Positions 1 through 4,966 of a DNA stretch of 5,977 nt are shown here, in pieces; within the stretch, counting starts at the first letter, position 1; every line of letters starts with the position of its first letter. The translations under genes and the position numbers were made by a program. The DNA is taken from the NCBI GenBank assembly GCA_002399505.1, contig DHDT01000073.1:1-5977 (forward strand). The letters are read 5' to 3'. The notes below the pieces were generated by a model. It was not told where the DNA came from, ran no database searches, and saw nothing but the letters and a program-made list of their open reading frames with translations. Source of the stretch: Caryophanales bacterium UBA4869 (lineage in GTDB: Bacteria > Bacillota_I > Bacilli_A > RFN20 > CAG-288).

Positions 1-659
1 AGATCCTGTCTTTTTTCACGGGACAGTCTTCCTATCATCAAAATGACGTACTTGTCTTGAAGGTCCTCAGGCTTAGGAACAGACAGAGGACGGAAATATT
101 CGGAGACACCGTTTGAAATCGGGAAGATATTGTTCTTGTATCCGTGGAGCATCATCATGTCTCTCATCATCTTGCTTGGCGTATGAACAAACTTCGTGTG
201 CTTGTACATCATGGAATTGAAGATCTTGAAGACGAGAGAATTGACGGCTTTGATCTTCCCCATGTTGATATTGTAGGAGACGTTTTCAGGCTGAACATGA
301 AAAGCCGATGTGACAGGAATATTTAGGACATTTGCGACTCTTCTTACTTTGATTTCCAGAGAAAACGGTGTGAAGAGATGGACGATATCAGAGCCTTGGA
401 TAAATTCCGCTATTTGCTTTTCATCTCCGGTTGCAAAGGTCATGCCGTTTTTTTCGATAAGAGGCTGAAAAATCGGGAACTTGAACATCTTGCAGTTCAG
501 GACTTTGAATCCGGTAAGATCATCGTGGATCTCTGGTACGTGAGCGATTATTCTTACTTCATTTCCAAGTTCTCTGAGGACTTTGGCTGTTCTCATACAA
601 GTGACAGTGGTTCCGTTATTTGTGGAACCAAACATGTCAACGACAAAAGTAATGACCAT
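1..659 (-). CDS. Family 4 glycosyltransferase (GT-B fold), N-terminal part, truncated by window edge
   Basis: This gene reads on the minus strand from the ATG at 659-657 and stays open for 219 codons to the window edge, so the C-terminus is missing. The N-terminus is a Rossmann-type strand (MVITFVVDMFGS) followed by the NNGTT loop (residues 14-18), as in GT4 enzymes. FHVQPEN (120-126) is the mid-domain motif I recall from Firmicutes relatives. SNGV (182-185) marks the start of the second Rossmann domain. GRLSREKRQD (210-219) is the nucleotide-sugar motif, with Arg211 and Lys216 expected to contact the donor diphosphate. Family members are retaining enzymes that transfer a sugar from a nucleotide-sugar donor to lipids or cell-envelope polymers at the cytoplasmic face of the membrane. 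A glycolipid glucosyltransferase role is possible, but the acceptor cannot be read from sequence. A GGAAGG ribosome site lies 6 nt before the ATG. It has its own promoter and is separated from the upstream gene by a terminator, so it begins its own transcript. Confidence 0.9.
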   Translation of the reverse strand, partial: MVITFVVDMFGSTNNGTTVTCMRTAKVLRELGNEVRIIAHVPEIHDDLTGFKVLNCKMFKFPIFQPLIEKNGMTFATGDEKQIAEFIQGSDIVHLFTPFSLEIKVRRVANVLNIPVTSAFHVQPENVSYNINMGKIKAVNSLVFKIFNSMMYKHTKFVHTPSKMMRDMMMLHGYKNNIFPISNGVSEYFRPLSVPKPEDLQDKYVILMIGRLSREKRQD

Positions 660-687
660 AGATAACCTTCCTTATATTTACTCTTGG

Positions 688-716
688 ATTATATCGAGTA
701 AAGACAAGGCTTGCAA
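688..716 (-). promoter_or_regulatory. Sigma-A-type promoter for the glycosyltransferase
   Basis: On the minus strand, TTGCAA (716-711) is followed after exactly 17 bases by a perfect TATAAT (693-688). Transcription would start near position 681, leaving a leader of about 20 nt that contains the GGAAGG ribosome site (664-669). The -10 is consensus and the -35 matches at four of six positions, so constitutive expression by the housekeeping sigma factor is likely. The region from here to the terminator at 778 is AT-rich and shows nothing else I can support. Confidence 0.75.
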
Positions 717-765
717 ATGCTTTATTTTGAAACAATTAAATAGCAAAACTATAACTATTCAAAAT

Positions 766-812
766 GAAAAACAAAAAGAAAGCAATTCTTTCAGATACTA
801 AGAATTGCTTTC
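766..812 (-). terminator. Intrinsic terminator of the hemolysin III-like gene
   Basis: A perfect 13-bp inverted repeat (arms 778-790 and 800-812, starting GAAAGCAATTCTT on the plus strand) encloses a 9-base loop. On the minus strand the hairpin is followed at once by TTTTTGTTTTTC. It starts 16 nt after the stop codon at 829. Pairing is perfect and the U-tract lies on the minus-strand side, so it terminates the leftward transcript and insulates the glycosyltransferase promoter. Confidence 0.88.
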
Positions 813-828
813 AATTGTACTTTTCTCC

Positions 829-1815
829 TTAGATCATTCCCAAAGCGGGGAATATTATGCCGTAGAGAAGGATTGACAGGAACTGAAGAAGGGTGGCGGC
901 ATTGACAAACAGATGGAAGATAGAATGAAAATAAGGAACGTTTTTGCCAATGGCAAACAGTATTGCTCCGACGGTGTAGGAGATGCCTCCGCCGATGAAT
1001 AGCCAGGTTCCAGGTATGGTAAGAGTTTGGACGAGATAAGGATAGAAGAAGATGATTGCCCAGCCCATAGCTATATATAATGTATAAGAGACGATTTTGA
1101 CGGGAATTTTGTCCATCATGGTTCCGTTAAGAGAGATACCTAGAGCCGCCATCAGGACAATCGATCCTAGAAGGACATAGTTGTAGGGGAAGATCTGCGT
1201 GAGCTGCATCAGGCAGACAGGAACATAGGTACCGGCTATCAGGACATAGATAGTGCAGTGATCGATGATCTGAAATACTTTCTTGGCCTTGTTGATGTGA
1301 AGAGCGTGATAGATTGAAGACATCGTATAGAGGAAGACGGAGCAGATGCCAAAGACAGTCATTGAAGTCACTGTCACTGGATCATTTTTGAAGATGACGG
1401 CACAGACGATGCCGACTACAAGAAAAATGACACCGAATCCGCCACCCACCATATGAGTGACGGAGTTGAAGATTTCTTCTCCTTTTGTATAACGGGGAAG
1501 CTTTTCCTGTTTTCTTTTCAATGCCAATTCTTCATTGGTAAGCGGTTTCTTTTCTTCCAGGTTATCAGTCAATACTTTGGAGTTTATCCATTCATCATTG
1601 TTTTCTCTTCTTCTCTTCTTTAATTCACAAAGAGATGAAGAAGTATTATTAATGATCTGTCTTCTTTCTCTGACATATTGTTCCTTACAGGTCAGTCTTT
1701 CCTTGTTTTTCAGATTAATTTGGTCCTCATATGCCTTCTTCAAAGTCGAGAGTTTGTCTTTTCTTTCTCTTAGAAGTTCTTCTTCATACTGGCGGTAAGC
1801 TTCTTTGTTTTCCAT
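829..1815 (-). CDS. Hemolysin III/PAQR-family membrane protein with charged N-terminal extension
   Basis: The 328-residue protein has two parts. Residues 1-106 are highly charged (Lys/Arg/Glu-rich), with no membrane segment and a helical, coiled-coil-like look. Residues 107-328 are a complete hemolysin III domain, which is usually the whole protein at about 210-220 residues. That part has about seven hydrophobic helices (roughly 122-142, 147-168, 187-206, 212-229, 238-259, 268-289, 300-322). Family signatures are SVTHMVG (His121), SSIYH (His170), DHCTIYVLIAGTYVP (starting Asp186) and HSIFH (His297 and His301). The conserved His/Asp residues match the metal site of the PAQR/CREST superfamily, placing it in the cytoplasmic membrane. 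The hemolysin name comes from an old Bacillus cereus phenotype, and physiological roles in bacteria are poorly defined, so a toxin function should not be assumed. A strong AGGAGA site sits 7 nt before the ATG. It is transcribed alone, divergently from the ADP-ribosylglycohydrolase, and ends at a clear terminator. Confidence 0.92.
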   Translation of the reverse strand: MENKEAYRQYEEELLRERKDKLSTLKKAYEDQINLKNKERLTCKEQYVRERRQIINNTSSSLCELKKRRRENNDEWINSKVLTDNLEEKKPLTNEELALKRKQEKLPRYTKGEEIFNSVTHMVGGGFGVIFLVVGIVCAVIFKNDPVTVTSMTVFGICSVFLYTMSSIYHALHINKAKKVFQIIDHCTIYVLIAGTYVPVCLMQLTQIFPYNYVLLGSIVLMAALGISLNGTMMDKIPVKIVSYTLYIAMGWAIIFFYPYLVQTLTIPGTWLFIGGGISYTVGAILFAIGKNVPYFHSIFHLFVNAATLLQFLSILLYGIIFPALGMI

Positions 1816-1830
1816 GAGATGTTCTCCTTA

Positions 1831-1890
1831 ATACCATAATATTGTAAAGTAATTTGATTAAAAAGACATTGTTTTTATCAAAGAGTATAA
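1831..1890. promoter_or_regulatory. Divergent promoter region with an interrupted dyad
   Basis: This short AT-rich spacer separates two divergent genes and must hold the leftward promoter. For the leftward gene, TACAAT (minus strand, 1846-1841) is the best -10 candidate, with only a weak -35. An inverted repeat, TTTGATTAAAAA (1853-1864) against TTTTTATCAAA (1872-1882), pairs apart from one unpaired T and spans candidate promoter elements of both directions. It could be a repressor operator, but AT-rich spacers produce such dyads by chance, so the regulatory role is inference. Confidence 0.4.
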
Positions 1891-1910
1891 ATGTCAAAAA
1901 AGAATAAAGA

Positions 1911-1919
1911 TGATACAAT
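1911..1919 (+). promoter_or_regulatory. Candidate extended -10 promoter for the ADP-ribosylglycohydrolase
   Basis: TGATACAAT is an extended -10 (TGn followed by TACAAT, five of six matches). ATGTCA lies 17 bases upstream (1891-1896) and matches the -35 consensus at four of six positions. Transcription would begin near 1926, which places the GAGG ribosome site (1929-1932) and the ATG at 1942 in the transcript but excludes the upstream ATG at 1891. A second weak candidate, AAGACA (1863-1868) with TATAAA (1886-1891), would also start downstream of that ATG. Confidence 0.35.
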
Positions 1920-1941
1920 AAAAACAATGAGGCAAAAGAAA

Positions 1942-2748
1942 ATGGGAAACACATTGATGTATGGTGCTATTATCGGTGACATCGTAGGTTCAGCCTATGA
2001 GTTTTCACCGGTCTTCAGAAATAAGCCTGAAAGCTTTGATTTTCCTCTTTTCTCTTCTTCCTCCGCTTATACCGATGACACCATAATGACCTGCGCCATC
2101 GCCTCTGCCTTGCTGGAGAAAAAAGATGTCAGTGAGACAATGCGTCAGTTCTCAAGGGATTATGTCTGTCAGTCAGGAGGATATGGGACTAGATTCCAGG
2201 ACTGGCTCAATAATCCTAAAGCCGAAGCCTATAATTCCTGCGGAAACGGTGCCGGCATGAGAGTCAGCAGTGTCGGATACTTTGCTAAGAACGAAGACGA
2301 CTGCATCCGTTTGTCTGACAAAGTCACAGAAGTCACTCATAATCACTATGAGGGAATGAAGGCGGCCCGGGTTGTGTCGCTTTTGATCTATCATTCGTTA
2401 CAGGGCAAGGACCTTTCCTATCTTAGAAAGATTGCTGTCAGCAATTACAATATCAATTTCGACTTGGAAGAGCTGAGAAAGAATTACGAACATAGCGAGA
2501 TCTGTCAGACCAGTGTTCCTGAGGCTCTTTACTGTTTCCTCTCATCCAAGAATTTCGAAGACTGTCTAAGACGGGTGAACTATATCGGCGGTGATACCGA
2601 TACAATCGGTGCGATGGCCTGCGCTATAGCTAGTGCCTACTATCGTTCTATTCCTTCTTTTATGATCGAAGAATGCCGTAAACGTCTGCCTTCTTCTCTG
2701 CAGCAGATTATCGAAAACGTTCCTCTTCATCTCAAGGACAGAGAATAA
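1942..2748 (+). CDS. ADP-ribosylglycohydrolase family protein (ARH/DraG-like)
   Basis: The protein (268 residues from this start) belongs to the dinuclear-Mg ADP-ribosylhydrolase family, which removes ADP-ribose from modified proteins or small molecules in the cytoplasm. Motifs in order, numbered from this start: GAIIGDIVGSAYEF (8-21), the family's N-terminal helix; YTDDTIMT with Thr44-Asp45-Asp46 as metal ligands; SCGNGAGMR (100-108), a conserved loop; THNHYEGMKAAR (132-143); and GGDTDTIGA (216-224), with Asp218 and Asp220 completing the metal site. All expected catalytic positions are present, so it should be active. The frame is open back to an ATG at 1891, but those 17 extra residues are lysine-rich, lie outside the family domain and have no good ribosome site. 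The ATG at 1942 has GAGG nine bases upstream, and 1957 is also possible. No partner ADP-ribosyltransferase or macrodomain gene is visible, so its target is unknown. Confidence 0.9.
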   Translation: MGNTLMYGAIIGDIVGSAYEFSPVFRNKPESFDFPLFSSSSAYTDDTIMTCAIASALLEKKDVSETMRQFSRDYVCQSGGYGTRFQDWLNNPKAEAYNSCGNGAGMRVSSVGYFAKNEDDCIRLSDKVTEVTHNHYEGMKAARVVSLLIYHSLQGKDLSYLRKIAVSNYNINFDLEELRKNYEHSEICQTSVPEALYCFLSSKNFEDCLRRVNYIGGDTDTIGAMACAIASAYYRSIPSFMIEECRKRLPSSLQQIIENVPLHLKDRE

Positions 2749-2753
2749 AAACG

Positions 2754-2783
2754 AAGAATCGGGAAACCGGTTCTTTTTTCTTT
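2754..2783 (+). terminator. Intrinsic terminator after the ADP-ribosylglycohydrolase
   Basis: AAGAATCGG (2754-2762) pairs with CCGGTTCTT (2767-2775) over nine base pairs, one of them a U-G wobble. The two arms are closed by a GAAA tetraloop of the stable GNRA type. The U-tract TTTTCTTT follows directly. It starts five bases after the stop codon and separates this gene from the phosphate-transport operon. Confidence 0.88.
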
Positions 2784-2791
2784 ACCGTTTC

Positions 2792-2850
2792 TTAACAATT
2801 ATTAACAGCATCCAGATTTATCCCCGTTTTTCTTTCCGTTAAACTTGACC
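2792..2850 (+). promoter_or_regulatory. Candidate Pho-regulated promoter of the pst operon
   Basis: Two exact TTAACA hexamers lie at 2792-2797 and 2802-2807, four bases apart. They resemble the TT(A/T)ACA half-sites spaced by about 4-6 bases that PhoP binds in Bacillus phosphate-starvation promoters. Further half-sites are not clear: TTTATC at 2817-2822 and TTAAAC at 2839-2844 are only partial matches. No consensus sigma-A promoter is present, which suits an activator-dependent promoter. The best -10 guess is TAAACT (2840-2845). Binding by a PhoP-type regulator is inferred from the repeats plus the identity of the downstream genes. Confidence 0.45.
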
Positions 2851-2874
2851 CGTATCAAATAAAGGACCAAGAAA

Positions 2875-3858
2875 ATGAAAAGAAACAAAGGTATGCTGTC
2901 TTTAGGACTGTTAGGAATGATGCTGTTAGCAGGATGCGGTGAGTCAGTTACTTCTTCTGTAACTAGTGGAACTGAGGGAAGTTCTTCTGTTGTTGTCTTT
3001 GACTCAGCTAAGAAGATCGTCCCCTATACCAGAGATACTACTTCCGGTACAAGAGAAGGATTCATGCAGAAGATCGGCTTAAGTAATGCCAGCAAGGACG
3101 ATTCGTCTTTGAAGACAACTGTTCAGCAGGTAACCTCTAACGGAGATATGGTTCAGAAGCTTGCGGCTGATGAATATGGAATCGGTTATTTCTCCCACGA
3201 TTCTATAAGCGATGCCAAGGCATTAGGAGTAAAGACTCTGACTTATGAAGGAATCGAGGCAACTGAGAAAAACATCCTTTCGGGTTCTTATACCTTAAGC
3301 AGAAATTTCAACTACTGCTTTGCCCAGGAAACTGATTCCGTCAGGAAACTGATAGTCAGTGCCTTTGTCGCCTATATGGGAACAAGCGAAGGTTTGACCA
3401 CTGTCAAATCAAATGGCGGTGTTGTCGAAATCAAGACAACTACTCCCTCCTGGAATGATATCAAGAACACTTATGATGGAATAGGCGACGATCATAGCAA
3501 TGTGACTATCAACTTCGGCGGTTCGACTTCAGTTGAGAAAATAGCTAAGGCCTTAAGCGCAGATTTCAAAACCAGAGCCGGTAATTTCCAGGCTAACCAC
3601 AACCATACCGGAAGCGGAGATGCCTATAAATCTACTCAGGGAGCTAATAAGCTTTCTTTGGATATTGCCTTTGCCTCAAGAGAATTCAAAGTAACTGACA
3701 GTGAGCCTTTGGCTGAAGGAACTTATGGAAGAGTCTGTGTCGATGGCATCGTTATTGGAGTACAGGATCAAAACCCGATTGAGAATATCACCGGAGAACA
3801 ATGCCTTGCTATCTACTCCAAAGAAGGAACTTCGGAAGTCTGGTCTGATATCAAGTGA
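2875..3858 (+). CDS. pstS: Phosphate ABC transporter substrate-binding lipoprotein PstS, circularly permuted
   Basis: This 327-residue exported lipoprotein binds phosphate outside the membrane and delivers it to PstC/PstA. Residues 1-21 form a type II signal peptide with lipobox LAGC (Cys21), followed by a Ser/Thr/Gly linker to about residue 45. The binding domain is in unusual order. Residues 48-187 match what is normally the C-terminal portion: PYTRDTTSGTREGF carries the SGT phosphate loop (Ser57-Gly58-Thr59), then come IGYFSHDS, SGSYTLSRNFNY and the helix ending TSEGLTTVKSNGGVVEI. A linker (about 188-208) leads to residues 209-327, which match the normal N-terminal portion: VTINFGGSTSVEKIA, NHNHTGSGDAYKS, IAFASRE, DGIVIGVQDQNPIENITGEQC and terminal AIYSKEGTSEVWSDIK. 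The two parts add up to one complete domain with the phosphate-contacting motifs retained, so a functional circular permutant is more likely than a fragment. An AAAGGA ribosome site lies eight bases before the ATG. It is first in the pst operon. Confidence 0.93.
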   Translation: MKRNKGMLSLGLLGMMLLAGCGESVTSSVTSGTEGSSSVVVFDSAKKIVPYTRDTTSGTREGFMQKIGLSNASKDDSSLKTTVQQVTSNGDMVQKLAADEYGIGYFSHDSISDAKALGVKTLTYEGIEATEKNILSGSYTLSRNFNYCFAQETDSVRKLIVSAFVAYMGTSEGLTTVKSNGGVVEIKTTTPSWNDIKNTYDGIGDDHSNVTINFGGSTSVEKIAKALSADFKTRAGNFQANHNHTGSGDAYKSTQGANKLSLDIAFASREFKVTDSEPLAEGTYGRVCVDGIVIGVQDQNPIENITGEQCLAIYSKEGTSEVWSDIK

Positions 3859-3864
3859 TTTTCA

Positions 3865-3882
3865 GCTAAGCAAAAGCTTAGC
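3865..3882 (+). promoter_or_regulatory. Intercistronic stem-loop between pstS and pstC
   Basis: GCTAAGC (3865-3871) and GCTTAGC (3876-3882) are perfect complements around an AAAA loop. The hairpin starts six bases after the pstS stop and ends four bases before the pstC ATG. Only CTTT follows, so it is at best a leaky terminator. More likely it protects the 3' end of pstS mRNA or limits pstC translation, as stem-loops after binding-protein genes do in many ABC operons. Confidence 0.6.
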
Positions 3883-3886
3883 CTTT

Positions 3887-4966
3887 ATGAAAATGAATAA
3901 TATAAGTTATTTAAGCAATCAAAGCGATACAGCAATATTTGAAAGGAAGAACAATTTAGATAAAATAATCAAAATTGTTCTTCTTTCAGTGACTTTACTC
4001 TGTTCTTCCGTGATTATCATCGTAACAGTATTCATCCTTTTCAAAGGCGTCCTTCCTTTTGTCAAGGACTATACTGAAAACGGGGAAACAGGTAAAGCCA
4101 GTCTGTCCTATTTCCTGACTGGACTTCGATTTAATAACGGCTATGACGCCGATTTAGGCAAATATCTGTACGGGGTGTTTTATCTAGTTGTCAATACGCT
4201 CTCACTCAATCTCGTAGCCGCCTTTATCTCAGTCCCGACAGCAATTCTGACGGCTTTATTCATATCTCATGTAGCTCCGAAATTCTTAGCCAGGATAATC
4301 CAATCGGGTGTGGATCTTTTGGCAGCCATTCCTTCAGTTATTTATGGTGTTTTCGGAGTCGGCGTGATTGTTCCCCTGATTAAGTCTTTGGCTAGAAACG
4401 TGTTCGGAAACAGTTCTTCTTCTGGTATCTCTCTTTTATCAGGGGCCATTATTTTGGCTTTGATGTCAATGCCAACTATGATTTCAGTAGCGGTTACAGC
4501 TCTTAAAGCTGTTGACGAAAACCTGATAAAAGGTTCTTTGGCTTTAGGGGCGAGTAAGGCTGAGACTAATTTCAAGATTTGCCTCAGAAGCGCTAAGTCC
4601 GGTATTTTTGCCGGAATTATCTTAGGTCTTGGAAGAGCCTTAGGAGAAGCGACTGCCATATCGATGGTCTGTGGTTCTCCGACTTACGGAATAACGACGG
4701 GATTATTTGATCCTACAGTGACTTTGACCAGTCAGATGCTTCTTTCTCTTGGAGAATGCATACCTGATTCCTTGAATTATGACATAAGGTTTTCAGCCGG
4801 GATTGCTCTGATGCTGATAATCATAGTTACTAATCTTGTTCTCAACGATATCAAGAATCACGTTTCTGATGCGGAGTCTAAGCCTTTGATGATAACAAGA
4901 GCTTATCTATTTATTAGACAGTATTCTTCCAAACTGAAAGCGAGAATTAAGAATTATGTCAGGTGA
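3887..4966 (+). CDS. pstC: Phosphate ABC transporter permease PstC
   Basis: This 359-residue integral membrane protein forms half of the phosphate channel together with PstA. About six hydrophobic segments are visible (roughly 28-53, 98-128, 141-165, 181-205, 238-260, 300-320), with an extracytoplasmic loop between the first two. The cytoplasmic coupling loop that contacts the ATPase is the EAA motif, GSLALGASKAETNFKICL (216-233). GLGRALGEATA (247-257) follows and is the PstC signature, with Arg250 and Glu254 family-conserved. The frame is open upstream to 3701, but that stretch lies inside pstS and shows no transport homology. The ATG at 3887 (or 3893) fits the family N-terminus. Neither start has a recognisable Shine-Dalgarno sequence, and a hairpin sits just upstream, so translation may depend on ribosomes arriving from pstS, 28 nt away. 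The C-terminal tail after the last helix is basic (about 337-359), and the gene overlaps pstA by 11 nt. Confidence 0.93.
   Translation: MKMNNISYLSNQSDTAIFERKNNLDKIIKIVLLSVTLLCSSVIIIVTVFILFKGVLPFVKDYTENGETGKASLSYFLTGLRFNNGYDADLGKYLYGVFYLVVNTLSLNLVAAFISVPTAILTALFISHVAPKFLARIIQSGVDLLAAIPSVIYGVFGVGVIVPLIKSLARNVFGNSSSSGISLLSGAIILALMSMPTMISVAVTALKAVDENLIKGSLALGASKAETNFKICLRSAKSGIFAGIILGLGRALGEATAISMVCGSPTYGITTGLFDPTVTLTSQMLLSLGECIPDSLNYDIRFSAGIALMLIIIVTNLVLNDIKNHVSDAESKPLMITRAYLFIRQYSSKLKARIKNYVR

Noticed and set aside
144..665. Plus-strand open frames at 144-326 and 378-665 (and 583-801)
   Set aside because: They lie opposite the glycosyltransferase, whose minus-strand frame is continuous, has family motifs and has a promoter plus ribosome site. 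The plus-strand translations resemble no family I know.
3451..3855. Near-identical 15-base segments (TGG, two mismatches, then TGATATCAAG) at 3451-3465 and 3841-3855 flanking the normally N-terminal half of PstS
   Set aside because: It looked like a duplication scar from the permutation event. However, GATATCAAG also occurs in pstC near 4848 as an ordinary Asp-Ile-Lys codon run, and in a duplication model the first copy would not be expected between the halves. Chance is adequate.
3701..3886. N-terminal extension of pstC into pstS
   Set aside because: This would overlap pstS by more than 150 bases. The extra 62 residues are an out-of-frame reading of conserved pstS codons, and the transport homology begins after 3887.
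4342..4659. Minus-strand open frames at 2173-2394, 4342-4659 and 5564-5869, and the plus-strand frame at 1535-1798
   Set aside because: Each is antisense to a gene with clear family motifs, lacks a ribosome site I can recognise and encodes low-complexity or hydrophobic shadow sequence.
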